Translations under genes and position numbers: made by a program | Notes under the pieces: generated by a model | What the model was told of the DNA's origin: nothing | What the model saw: only the letters and a program-made list of their open reading frames with translations | Database searches by the model: none | From: Paraspadella gotoi | Lineage: Eukaryota; Chaetognatha | DNA length: 64,000 nt | Direction of reading: 5' to 3' | Assembly: GCA_051294375.1 (NCBI GenBank) | Contig: CM119267.1 | Coordinates: 21,149,755-21,213,754, forward strand | Shown here: piece after piece, positions 46,869-57,709 of the stretch | Numbering within the stretch: position 1 is the stretch's first letter | How the letters are laid out: every line of letters starts with the position of its first letter

Positions 46869-46985
46869 TCAACCCTTAGATTCTTAAACTCTTAGGATCT
46901 CAGACTCTCAGACTCTTACTTAGACCCTAGAACTCTCGGACCCTAGGACTCTAAGACTCTTAAACTCAGACTCAGAAATTCTCGA
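46869..46985. repeat. Degenerate minisatellite, GACTCTTA unit
   Basis: About twelve units of 8-11 bp of the type AGACTCTTA, AGACTCTC or GACCCTAG. Confidence 0.7.
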
Positions 46986-47155
46986 TCTCTCCAACTCGCG
47001 ATTTTCGATTGATGAAATTTTGATTTATATTCTAAAAATAGTAAAGTAGCAAGGAAACGCAACTTAGCGTCGTTAAAATACGGAGGAAGTAATTTACAAT
47101 CTTTGTGGCGTAAGAAAAAAACTGCCTTAGCTGAGTTGAAAAATCAGGAAATGTT

Positions 47156-47300
47156 ACAGAGAGCGAGAGAGAGAGAGAACAGACTACGATGTAGAGAGAT
47201 AGAGAGAGAATGAGGACCGAGAGAGACTCTGAGACTTGAGGCAGATCTGAGAGAGATTGAGAGAGAGAGAGAGACAGACAGAGAGAGACAGAGAGAGAAT
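47156..47300. repeat. (GA)n-rich microsatellite stretch
   Basis: AGAG tracts with GACAGA interruptions. Confidence 0.9.
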
Positions 47301-47369
47301 AGAAGTCAGAGAGAAAAAAGAAAAGACAGAAAAAAAAGAGCAAACCTCAACGAGTTATCTCTATCTAGA

Positions 47370-47512
47370 ATTACGTGTAAATAAAATTTCATTTGAAAGA
47401 AAAGCACACAAAATAAAACGCAGCTCTCACATAAACTTTGAATTGCAATGCAAGTTAAATGCAACTCAAGAGAAGATGCTAAACGCGGTAAGTCAACCGT
47501 TTAAGTAAATCA

Positions 47513-47569
<57 letters not shown>

Positions 47570-48044
47570 CCTCGGAAAATCGCAACGGAGTTTGTCTCCC
47601 TCTTGTTCGCCTTGAACTGACTTTGGATGAAGACGAGGCCGTCTGCGGCACCACCGATAGCGCCGCCGCCGTCGCCGCCGCCGCCGTTGGCGCAAAGGGC
47701 GTCGATCGCTCGGTGTCGGCGCGGCGCGGTTCCGTAACTATGGCCACTACTCTGTTACATCAGCATTGGAAAAAGAAGAGCCGACGCGAGTCGACCGCGG
47801 TGCTGACGCAACTCTAACGATGCAATGACGCAGCGCCAATGCCAGGTAAGCGCCTCAATGACTTAGCGCTAAGCAGCGCCAATGCCAGTTCAGCGCCTCA
47901 ATGACGCATTGCCAAAGCAGCGCCGATACGGGGTCGGCAACGCTTCTGATTACGGCGCCGATGCGAGGAGAGGTTTTTTCATGGTTGACCTGGTTTTTAA
48001 TGTGAGCTCAAAGAAAAGCAATCCGTCGGCAAAGGGAAGGTTGG

Positions 48045-48112
<68 letters not shown>

Positions 48113-48425
48113 GGAGGAGGAGAAGAAGTGAGTGAGGTTGTTGTCTGAGGTAAAAGAGGAGATAAAAGACGGGAGGAGTTGGTTAAGATTGCAGATGGTA
48201 GAAATGGTAGAGGTGGTGGCAAGTAGGTGAAACTTTAAAAAAAATTGACATTCTAAGTTTCTTTAAATATTAAATATTAATGAATTTTTTTTTTTAGAAA
48301 AAAAAAAAGAATTTAAATCTCATAAGTTTTAACATTGAAAATAATCAAATTAGGCCCAGAAATTTGAATGAGCTTTGTTGTAAAGCTTAACCTTCTAGTG
48401 GACCTAGTACAATGAATTTTTTTTT
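47370..48425. repeat. Copy 1 of a dispersed duplication (partner 59045-60805)
   Basis: AAAAGCACACAAAATAAA at 47400 recurs at 59047; GATGAAGACGAGGCCG recurs near 59405; the region round GACCTAGTACAATGAATTTT recurs near 60785. This copy is compact with intact (GA)n tracts (47512-47562, 48046-48108). The partner is longer and full of small insertions. Confidence 0.8.
47623..47817 (+). CDS. Candidate small or first exon, Ala-rich, doubtful
   Basis: An ATG opens 64 codons: acidic start MDEDEAVCGT, an alanine run from a (GCC)n tract, then a basic Ser/Arg-rich end with HWKKKSRRES. A GCCAG|GTAAGC donor follows at 47845, but the frame stops at 47817. Without a homologue it could be a first coding exon with an error, or chance. 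The partner copy near 59400 is too corrupted to test it. Confidence 0.2.
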   Translation: MDEDEAVCGTTDSAAAVAAAAVGAKGVDRSVSARRGSVTMATTLLHQHWKKKSRRESTAVLTQL

Positions 48426-48624
48426 TTTTTTTATCAAACATAAATCAATCAAAAAATAATTATTCAATCAAACATATAAAACAATCAATCAATAAACATC
48501 ATTTAATCTTTATCATTCAATAAATAAACAATAATCATTCAATCAATGAATCACATCATCAATAAACAATTTAATCCATCCCTTTTATACACAGTCTCTT
48601 TCCTTCCTAAAAAAATCTGATCCA
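48426..48624. repeat. AT-rich, CAAT/ATCA low-complexity stretch
   Basis: Repeated AATCAATCA-like units. No gene is seen. Confidence 0.6.
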
Positions 48625-48717
48625 TGGAAGACAACACAACAAACAACAACCAACAACAACAACAACAAAACAACAACAACAACAAACAACAACAACACAA
48701 CAACAACAACAACAAGA
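48625..48717. repeat. (CAA)n trinucleotide array
   Basis: AAC/CAA units with occasional gaps. Confidence 0.9.
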
Positions 48718-48754
48718 CTTGATTTGTTCTCCGAAGACGAAAACACAAAAAACG

Positions 48755-49065
48755 ACCGACGACGACGAAAAAAAGGATAACGACGACGACGACGAAACGA
48801 CGACGACGAAAGAAAGTGAACGCCAACGCCTTCGCTTCGGCACCGCCTCCAAATCAGCGACGAGAGGAACGCTCCGGAGGCCTCGAGGATTTTTCGTCGG
48901 AGAAATCCGGAAGACGTTCGACGACGACGTTCGATGATCCAACGGATCGCCACACGACGACGACGACGACGCCGACACGACGACGGAGAGAAAGGAAGAG
49001 AAAAATCTCGAACGTCGACGAAAGAACACGACGACGACAAGAAGCGACGACGATGACGACGACAT
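48755..49065. repeat. (GAC)n-rich degenerate array
   Basis: ACG/GAC trinucleotide units interspersed with GC-rich sequence. It yields open frames on both strands (Arg/Asp/Thr or Val/Ser/Arg-rich), none supported by splice sites. Confidence 0.8.
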
Positions 49066-49094
49066 CTCTCGAGGTTCTTCAACTACGATCCACC

Positions 49095-49330
49095 CGCAAA
49101 TGCACCCATTTGCAAGATGCACCCATGCAGTCGCACAAGATGCAGCCCATGCAGACGCCAGCAGATGAGCCCAATGCCAAATGCAGCAGATGCAGGCCCA
49201 TGCAGACGCAGCAGATGCAGCAAATTCTATGCATACATGCAACAAACGAGCCGATGGAACATGCCAGCAAATTGCAGTAACATGCAATGATGCAGCAGAC
49301 GCAAACAATTATCCAATGCAGCAGCCGGGA
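49095..49330 (+). repeat. ATGCAG-type degenerate repeat, Gln/Met coding potential
   Basis: Repeated ATGCAG, CAGATG and CCCATGCAGACG units. One plus frame reads PMQTQQMQQI-like, but it breaks repeatedly. It may be a low-complexity coding exon disrupted by indels, or simply a repeat. Confidence 0.55.
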
Positions 49331-49339
49331 TAATCTTCG

Positions 49340-50105
49340 CAACGATGCAACATATGCCGCAGCAGGATTATTCTTCTATGCTACAGATCAGCAAACGTCA
49401 CAAATCAGCAAAAGCGTGCAGATTGCCGTTCGCAGATGCCTCGCAGATGCCGTCGCAAGATGCCGGGCCGCCTCGACGCTTCGATGGCAGCTCGATCATC
49501 GAAAACCACAATAACCCAATCTCTCGTTCTCGAATGGAAAGGCAGACGGCACCAGCCCGTCCATGTAGCAGCAAGTTTCTGTACAGCCGCAATGCAGGAA
49601 CAGCAGCCACCCCTCCGCGCCGCCGCCAACAAGGGCCGGGGATCTGTATATCAAACGCTCTTATGCCTGGGCGGCCGCCGCTTCGCCGCGCTCGCTCCAC
49701 CCGGCGCACGCCGGGAAAACCCCTCTCGGCGGCGGGGTTTCCGGGCCGGTCCGCCCAGCTGGAAAGCTGGCTCTCTGCCTCCACTAACCGTGCCTGGCGC
49801 GCCACCGGGACTCGCAAGCATGAGCCGTTCCGCGCGCCGGCGCCTTTCCCGACCCCGGCGGGTACCAGTTCACGGACACCCGGTTGCCAGCTCCCGCCGC
49901 CGCAGTTCCGCGTTGCTCCTGCTCTGGCGCGCATCCCGGCGTTGCGCCAGCTCCCGGCGCTTCCCGGCGTTGCCCAAGTCCCCTGGCGTCCGGCCATCCA
50001 CCAGTATCGGAGTAACCGCCTTCGTGCTTGGTTCCAGCGCGACTCGGCCGGAGTTCCGTCGCCGCCGTTATTACGTTCGGCGCCGCCCGTCGTTTTTCGG
50101 AAATG
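49340..50105. other. GC-rich block, coding status unclear
   Basis: Much richer in GC and CpG than the rest of the window, from about 49430 to 50100. All frames are Ala/Pro/Arg/Ser-biased and several stay open on both strands because GC-rich sequence has few stops. It could be a CpG-rich 5' exon or promoter of the plus-strand gene downstream, or a collapsed GC-rich repeat. No domain is visible. Confidence 0.3.
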
Positions 50106-50229
50106 ATCAGCGATCTGCCGTAGTCCTTCAACTTGGAGATTGGCTGTGAAGGGAGAGAGTGTTTGTAATATGTTTTGGGCTTAGGCCTGTGTTGCTGGTT
50201 TTAAAGTTTTGTTTGTCTGGTTTTCTTTC

Positions 50230-50550
50230 GTTTTTTTTTTTTTTTTTTTTTTTTTTTTGTAGAAAAAATAAGTTTTTTTTCACAATAACCCCAAAAAAAT
50301 GAAAACGAGGCTGCGTATTTCCCTATCGCACTCTCTCCTTATTTTTACTTCTCACTTCCCTCTCCCCTCTTTCCCTCACCCCTCTTTATCTCCTCTTTAA
50401 CTTCCTCCTCTTCTTCTTCTCTCCTTCCCCCCTCTCCTATCTACCTCTGTTCTTCCTCTCCCCCTTCTCATATTTCCTCTTCCTTCCCTCTTTTTTTCTC
50501 CTTCTCTTTCTTCCCTCCCTCCCTCCCTTTCCCCCCCTCCTCTCTTCCCC
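50230..50550. repeat. Poly-T and CT-rich tract
   Basis: A T homopolymer at 50230-50259, then a pyrimidine-rich tract up to the CCCCAG acceptor at 50551-50552. Confidence 0.85.
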
Positions 50551-50552
50551 AG

Positions 50553-53500
50553 GAACGGACCGATGACCGGCAAGCCCCCATGGGGTCGATCCGCATCCCC
50601 TAAACCGAGAAGGTCGAGGACGAAGCGCCCACGAGTCGCGATGCCTGCAGAACGAGGTCGTTCGATGATTTCAATTCATCTTTCGGTTAGTTATCCTTTC
50701 ATTTCCTTTAAAACAAGTGAATGCTTGATTATTTTTTTTTTTTTTTCATCGTTCATTTTCTTTTCTCTTATATTTCTTTTCAGCCTAAAGCGTGGACAGC
50801 TTCAGCGCACGAATCGGAAAAAACCGATTGCTTCAGAACATGAACTTGGCAGTCGAGAGCTACGTGCTCGACAGCGGGATTCAGGTGTGTCACTTCCGTC
50901 AGTCGCTGTTTTGCCGCGTTTTGGTGTCTTGTCTTTGTCTTTTTTCGTTTGTTTCAGTTGTTGTGTTAATCTTCGTCTTTTGAGTTCGCCTAGGCTATCT
51001 TAAATATATTATTTTATATTATAGTATATTTTTTTATATTATTATTATTATATTTTTATTATTATTATTATTATTTATTATTATTCATTAAATTTTCTGA
51101 TCGCGTGAAAGGGAAGAAAATGGAGGAAGGAAAAGCAGCAGCAGGCTTAGCAGCTAGGGAGGTACGCAGAGCGGCAAGAGTGTGGAAAGAGCTGCATTCG
51201 GCTCTTTAATTCAACATTTAAACATTGAATGATCTTACTGTAGATTATGTATTGGTTTGAAACTACGCGGCCCGTTGACGGCCTGCGATCGCGTGATGAA
51301 CAAAATATGCTCGGGGATATATTCATTCCAGGGGCGTGATAAGAGGATGAGAACGGGAGGTGAGAGGAGAGAGAGGGGGGAAAAAAAAAAGGGAGAGGAG
51401 ATGGAGAGAGGAGAGGAAGAGGAGAGGGAAGGAGAAGAGGGAAGAGGAAGAGAGAGAGGAGAGAGAGAGAAGAAAGCGAGAGAGAAGGAGAGAGAGAGAG
51501 AAGGAGAGAGAAGAGAGACGACAAACCACACACATATTAAAACTGCAATTTAAATTTTTTAAGATTGAAATCACAATTAGTCTCAACCTCAGTATCCCGT
51601 GAAATTTAGACTCGATCGAACAACCTACGATAGAGGGCGTGGAGGTCATCGAAGCATAGAGAGAGAGGGAGACGATAGGGTAGACGGAGGACGGATTGAC
51701 GAAGGATCGATTAAATAGCTTTTTTTTCAATCATTCACATTTTTTTTGATTCATTCATTTTTTCCTCATTAGGTGGTCATCGTCACTGATCATTCACGGA
51801 TTGATGATTAAACGAGCGATCGATTAATTCGGATCCGCTTACTCTTGCACGATTGATTGATTGATCGAAAGTGCGCGAACTCAATAGAAAAGACTTCGTC
51901 GTCGTCGTCGTCGTCGTCTCCGTCTTTTCGCCAACGATTATTTATTTGACGGGGAGGTTTCGACTATCTTTCTCCTCCCCCCCACTTCCCAACCTCCGGT
52001 TTTCTCACAGAACATGACCCCGCCCTGGAGAACGACCCAACTGGGACGCCCGAGTCTTACAAGCATCTGTGGGCGAAGAACGTTTTGGAAGGAGAGGATC
52101 TGGCGAGGGGGAGAGGATCAGGGCGAGGAGAGGGAAGAGGAAGAGGCGGAAAGGATGGAGACCAAATGGGTCTCACGAGCCCGAGGCGAGGGGGATCAGA
52201 CTCGGAGAGGTGAGTTTGAAAAGAGGGGGGGGTGGGGTGGTGAGGGAATGGTGGAACAAAATCAAAATCAAAATCAAATCAATCAAATCAAATCAAATCT
52301 AATAAAATCAATTCAAAATAAAATCTAAAATCTAAATCTAATCCAAGGCCGACCGCGCGCGAACTGGAAAAGCTCCTCCGAGACTACGCGACTTTACGAG
52401 GAAGGAAGTGGAGGAGAAAGAGCCCCACCTCTGTCAGACAGGCTTCTTCGGGAAGTCGAAGAGCGGCTTCGTCGAAAGGCGCGCTCAAACGTCCCGAAAA
52501 GGCAATTTTGAGGAAGAAGGGAAAATGGATTTTCACTTAAAGAATCTTTCCCACTTTTGGTTTTCCGAGGTGAAAAGGAAGAAGAGGAGAGAGGGAGAAG
52601 GAGAGAGAGGAGAAGAGGGAAAAGAGGAGGAAATAGAAGAGGAGGGAAGAGAAATTTTCTTTAATCGTTTTTCCATCTCATTGTCCTTCATTTCAACCAG
52701 TAATGTATTATAACATTTATTATTACTAACGAAAATATAATAAATGAATAATAAACAAATGATTTAAATAATAAATAATAAATAAATGATACAATTCTAT
52801 TCCCAACTCCGCGCAGATATCGCGCTCGCGCGTGACCCGACGGTAAGTACGACGAGTTTCGGAAACCTGTTACCAGAAACAGTGGAAGCGATGGTGTTCC
52901 GCGCGGGGACGGTCCAGCTTTAAGACTTATAAAGGTAAGGGGTTTTTTGGAAGCGGTGGGGGGGGATCTGCGGCGTGGAGTAAGTTCCGTCTTCCGTCTT
53001 GTCAGAGAGAGATTAATCGAACGGGTAATTTTGATGAAAAAATGGATTAATCTCAACAATTTTTTTGTTTTCTTCTCTCTTTTTAATTTCAAATTTAAAT
53101 ATTATCGGGCTAATTTGTTTAGCGGGAATAATGACTTCTGCTGTCGGAATAAGTTATATTTGAAGTGATTTAAAACATTTTCGCTGAAACTTGTAGAAAT
53201 AACATTTAAAAAGGTAACATAAGTTCTTCTGGGAGTGAATAAACAGACTGGAAAAGTTTTGATTGAAAGCTTGCAGGGACCTGCTATTTTCCATTATTCT
53301 TGTAAGAAGTGATGGAGGCCTTAAACCAAAAGCTGTCCAAAGTAGGGCAAAGATAGCTTATTTTAAATGAATGGATTATCTTTATTGGTTGTTACCAATT
53401 TCTAAAGATATAAAAAAAAGTTTTTGAAGGAAAATCTTTCGACGGCGTAAAATACTGATTATAATTTTTGTTTGTAAAACTTTGTAAAATCATTGACGAG

Positions 53501-53606
53501 TTTATAATTACGTATCTCCAGTTACACGATCAGGTCGGAAGGGATTTTACAAAACTAACAGAGCTGAAGCCCGCGTTCTGCCAAAGAAAAAGCGAAAGAG
53601 AAAGAG
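50553..53606 (+). CDS. Candidate internal exons of an unrecognised basic protein
   Basis: Well-formed splice pairs bound coding-like segments: 50553 to a donor near 50622 or 50691; 50784-50884; 52011-52209 (one frame contains TPESYKHLWAKNVLEGEDLA); 52348-52569; 52817-52934 (either one exon, or two exons with an implausible 34-nt intron); and 53522-53606 (LHDQVGRDFTKLTELKPAF). Products are rich in Arg, Lys, Ser and Gly. In most segments more than one frame is open, and I could not chain all of them in consistent phase, so the exon set is tentative and some may be spurious. They probably belong with the final exons at 53901-54726. No domain is recognised. Confidence 0.3.
50885..52010. other. 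Intron-like stretch with (TTA)n and GA-rich DNA
   Basis: TTA units at 51037-51085 and a purine-rich tract at 51345-51520. It separates two candidate exons. No other gene is seen. Confidence 0.5.
53215..53405 (+). mobile_element. MITE-like dispersed element, copy D
   Basis: Best match to copy A: TTCTGGGAGTGAATAAAC, CTTGTAAGAAGTGATGGAGG, AAGATAGCTTATTTT and ATTGGTTGTTACCAATTTC. It also shares TTGAAAGC with copy C. A small palindrome GCAGGGACCTGC sits where copy A has its internal palindrome. It lies in an intron of the candidate plus-strand gene. Confidence 0.65.
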
Positions 53607-53636
53607 GTTAAATTTCTGCTATCGTAGTTTGGAATT

Positions 53637-53880
53637 GCGTAGTCCAGCCGCTATAAGCCGACGCTTTCAGTCGGCCGGTGCTAATGAGTAATACCATCGC
53701 TCATGACCTTTAGGTAAAGGGATCGATCCCAATCGTATAACCCTACGTGGAGGCCCCGTAAACGCTCGCCAGGCTTGGGCCCAAAAAACCCTCAGAATGG
53801 TTTTCAATCAGCCGCTTTTTCCGTTGCTGCCGAGGGGCAAAAACGATAACGTAGTAGTCTTAGCTCCATCCTCCCCCCCC
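53637..53880. other. GC-richer intronic stretch, unidentified
   Basis: Includes GCCGACGCTTTCAGTCGGC, which can fold into a hairpin. It may be part of a mobile element. No family is recognised. Confidence 0.3.
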
Positions 53881-53900
53881 CACGTTTTTTAAGTTTGCAG

Positions 53901-54726
53901 CATGGACAGATTCCAAGTCAAACTCTTTTCCGCGAAAGAAACTCATTGAAAAGTATACGAAGACATGATAGGTTTGGTACGACCTGACGGGAAGGTACGA
54001 GACTTGACCGACAAACAACGGCAACGGGTCCGTCTCCTCTTTTGTCTAGTGCCTGTTGTAAGGTCTCCTCTCTCTACTTATCTTTCTATTATTTATCTAT
54101 CTTTTTCTCTCTTCTCTCACTGACAATTCTTTCCTATCCCAAGGCGGTACAAGGGCCGCACTTGACTACGATCCTGCCCTTCTTCAAGATGCGCCCGGGG
54201 TTCCGCGCGGACGAGCAGCCGGAGGAAAAGAAGGAAGATGCACATCCTACACGATCTGGAGAGAAGCAGCGCTTATCGAGCAGGAAGAGGATCTGGTAAC
54301 CTCTTGAAGGCGCGTTGGGGGGGGGCGGGAGTAGAATTGAAATAAAAAAAGAATGAACAACAAATATGAGAAACAGAACGAATAAACGAGTAATGATTTT
54401 AACGTAGAGGGATGGATCGACGCGAAAACGAATCGATATGAGTTGCTCCGCGAGTACTCGCGCATAAAACGCCGACCGTCTCTAAATGAACCTTCCCCCC
54501 TCTTCTCTCTCTCTCTTTTTTTATATATCTCTCTCCTCTCTCCAGGCACAGTGCGAGGCTGCACGACATGTCATGCTGGCTGAACAGCCCACCTCTGACC
54601 TGGGAGAAGAGGGGGTCCATGGAGCCGTATAATCGCATACGAAATTCACTAGCAGAGATGGAGGAACGATATGCCTACGATTACGCGGAAGGAGAAGTGG
54701 GGAAGAGGAAGGTGCCGAGAGCGTGA
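53901..54726 (+). CDS. C-terminal exons of an unrecognised nuclear-type protein
   Basis: Three exons: 53901-54057, 54144-54295 and 54546-54726 (TGA). The last two join perfectly in phase, with donor GTAAGG after 54057, acceptor CCCAAG, and donor TG|GTAACC to acceptor CTCCAG. The product includes EDMIGLVRPDGKVRDLTDKQ in the first, PFFKMRPGFRADEQPEEKKE in the second, and SARLHDMSCWLNSPPLTWEK plus NSLAEMEERYAYDY in the last. It is charged and soluble, with no membrane segment. The first exon must change frame near AAAA at 53949-53952: upstream frames and the downstream EDMIGL frame are offset by one base. A homopolymer sequencing error is the simplest cause. I do not recognise the family; the basic, Ser/Pro-rich character suggests a nuclear or RNA-associated protein (inference). 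Confidence 0.55.
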
Positions 54727-55289
54727 GGATGAAGGAAGTGGAGAAGGAAGTTTGAGGGGACAGGGGAAAGATGGAGGTTTTGGATTTTGGATTTGATTTG
54801 TTTTAGGGTGATTATGATTAATGATTATAGGGATTGATGATTGATTAATGATTGTTTGAATGTTGCGATGGTTGATAGCTTTGTTGAATTGGATCGATTT
54901 GGCTGATATGATTTATATTATTGTTGTGTGATTGCATAGTTCACCCTGTAAGTATTGATTGTCATAGGGGTCATTGATAAAGATCAGTATGGAATAGGAT
55001 GGTTTCAATTATGTTCTGGGAGGTGGACGGTAACCGGGCCAACTGGGGATGTGGGAAAAAATTCAAGTTTCAACAGAGGGACTCATGCTGCTTGGATAGG
55101 ATAAATAGGATGTAGGTTCTTAGATCTTAGAAATATCATTTTTAATTGGTTTTATTTAGATTGATTATGATGATTGTAGATGATGGAGAAGCTTATAGGA
55201 TTGATTTTTATATCTGCTCAAAATTCTTTTTTATTGCAAGAAACTGAGCGAGGGAACCGAGGGTAGAGGACCAAATAGGAGTCAAAGAT
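54727..55289. other. 3' flank, TGAT-rich stretch
   Basis: Repeated TTGATGATTG/ATTGATGA-like words round 54800-54960. No gene is seen. Confidence 0.5.
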
Positions 55290-55930
55290 TTATGGCGAAG
55301 AAGGGAAAAAGAAGGAAGAGAGAAAAAAAGGAGGAGAAGGAAAGGAGGAAGGAAGAAAGAAAATTAATATTAAATTTCTTTCTTTGTCGTCGGTTGTTTC
55401 CGGTGCAATTAAATTTAGGTTATGTCATGTATCATCATGTCCGAAGAAAAAGAGGAAGAAGGAAGCGAAGAAGGAGAGGAAACCTATTATTCAAATTCTT
55501 CTAGTGCTGGTGTCGTATTAGTAACGTTGGAAGAGAAAATAGGAGCAAAGAAAGAAGGAAAGGAAGGAGAAGAAAAATTAAGATCAAATTTCTGTCCTCA
55601 TCAGGTCGGTCGATGTCCGTACGTTGGAAGAAAAATAGGGGCAGAAGAAAGAGCAAAAGGAAGGAGAAAGAAATCACTCAAGGTTATTCGCAATTTGTCG
55701 TTTTCAGTCCCGTTGTTTTCGTTATCCCGTTGAAGAGAAATAGGAGGAGAATAAAGAGAAGGTATAATCTGTTCATGGCGGGTCTGTACATCACGTCGGA
55801 GAAATAGGAGACAGAGGAAGGAGAAAGTATCACAAATTCTTTCCCTTCGTCGAGGATATCGTCATGTCTGAAGAGAAATGAGGAGAAAGAAAGAGAGGTA
55901 TTACAATTACGGTTCTGTCCGAGGTCGGTC
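55290..55930. repeat. Degenerate tandem repeat with GAAGAGAAATAGGAG core
   Basis: Five or six imperfect units of about 70-110 bp, each with a GTCCG/GTTGGAAGA start and a purine-rich GAAATAGGAGGAGAA core. The plus frames are Lys/Glu/Arg-rich and discontinuous. Confidence 0.6.
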
Positions 55931-57548
55931 GTGGTCATCGCACGATTTGTTCAGATCCGTTATTGTAAATTATAAATTAAATAAATATTAATGAGTTAGG
56001 TCGGATTTGATATTTGTAGACTGTATTATCTGATTACAGCAGGACTGACGAATGTCGGAAAAAATTGATAGAATGCAAGCTAAAAAAGAAAAATTAATAA
56101 GAATATTAAAAAAATTATAACAATTAGAGTTGAAAATAATTATCAGTTTTATTTGTAGAATGTTCGATTTTTTATTTAGTTTTGCAATTAAGATACGAAC
56201 AGTCCGTTAAATATAAAATGTATGATAAATATTTTAATTTGTTAATCTTAAAACGAATAAAGGATTAATACAATGCTATAATTCAAAAAGAGAACATAAA
56301 TAAACGACGACGAAAAAAAATTACCAGTACGTTTTTAAACAAAAATTAACATAAACTAAATACAAAATGGACAATACAATACATTTAAAAAAAAACATAT
56401 AAAAATAAAGGAATAAACAACAACGATATTCACCTAGGAAAAATGACCAGAGGAATAAAAAGTTGGAATGGAATCGAAGGAAATGAAGAGCACTGAAAGA
56501 TCGGGAAGGAGGAAAAGAGAAGAAGGAAGGAAGAAGAAGAAGGAAGAAGGAAGAAGATGGACGAAACGAAAGAGAGAAAGAGGGGGGTGAGTTTCATCCT
56601 TCGTGATGTTGGTTAAACTCTAATCTTTTTTATGTTTGGGTTATTTGTACCATTGTGATATGTCGTTCTTGATATTAAAAATAAATACCTTGAATGAGGA
56701 TTGAAAGTTGGATATAATGATTTTAATTATATTTAATTGATATGGTGAGATAAAAAAAGAAAGAGAAATAAATTTTCCATATTATTTTTTTGAAATTTGT
56801 TTTGTATCTTGGTAATGAATAGGATTTAATACTGGAATTTCAGGTTAAGATTGTTAAAAACTTGATTTTAAAAGGTATTTAATATTAAATAATTTTTTTT
56901 TGGAACTACTTATTATTGAAAGAAGTTCTAGTTATTTTTTTTTTGTTTTTGTTTTTTTCCTTTGTTTTGTTTTTGTTTCGTAATTCATAATTTTAATTAT
57001 TTCTTTTTTACTTTTTAAGTAAGTAAATATTTGGTTTAGGTGGTTGGGAATTCAGAGGGCTGCAAATTGAATCAGTTGTTTTGTAGATGAGGGTAAGGGA
57101 CAAAGATAGGTGGAATAGTTAGATGAGTTTTTAATGTGGATTAATGAGATTAGTTAAGGATTAGAGACGGAATTCGTAGGATTAAGATGAATTCGATTAG
57201 GATTAGATTTAGTTTGAATTAAGGTTAGTATTGGAAATATTAAAAAGGTCATGATAAAATAAGTTCGATAATAATAAATAAGTTTGATTGCGAGTGGTTG
57301 ATTTATGGTGTGTTTTTGCCGTTTTCCAGATTCGATTTTAATTAGTTTATTTTAGATTTAAGTGGTTGTAGGTAGTAGGTTGGTTGGTTAAATTGGTGTG
57401 AGTTGGTTTGTAAATATCGGAAATTCTAATTAAAAAAAGAAATTTTTATCGAAACTATTACTGAACGTACGTGGGTTACGCTGTTTATTATTTTATATAT
57501 TGTTCATTTTAAGAATTAATTTGAGAAACTTTTCTTTCTTCTTTTCAG
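55931..57548. other. AT-rich non-coding stretch
   Basis: Includes a GAAGAA-rich tract (56505-56585). No gene or element is recognised. Confidence 0.5.
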
Positions 57549-57707
57549 TAGAATCGAGTCAAAATTCAATCTTCCGGACCGAACGACAAGAGGACCAGGA
57601 AAGGCAAAGGAGACTAGACGACGCGACTAAGAGAGAAAGAGCAGGAGAGTTTTGGGAGGACAGAAGACGAGAGAGAATTAAGAAAGAAGAAGAGGAAAGA
57701 GAAATAG
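57549..57707 (+). CDS. Isolated candidate exon, Glu/Arg-rich helix
   Basis: A strong TTTCTTCTTTTCAG acceptor (57547-57548) is followed in phase 1 by 52 codons to an ATAG|GTTAG donor, also phase 1. The peptide (contains FRTERQEDQERQRRLDD and GEFWEDRRRERIKKEEEE) would form a long charged helix or coiled coil. The start of the segment is not purine-biased, unlike the satellites nearby. No partner exons are identified. It may belong to a longer transcript of the upstream plus-strand gene. Confidence 0.3.
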
Positions 57708-57709
57708 GT

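Noticed and set aside
48551-49308. Long minus-strand Val/Ser/Arg-rich frames
   Set aside because: They read through CAA and GAC trinucleotide repeats in the antisense direction.
49398-50149. Overlapping 200-250-codon frames in the GC-rich block on both strands
   Set aside because: Several frames are open at once, so openness reflects GC content; none shows a domain or splice boundary.
53949-53958. TGA in the EDMIGL frame as a selenocysteine codon
   Set aside because: No SECIS-like structure was seen after the stop, and a one-base homopolymer error explains the break more simply.
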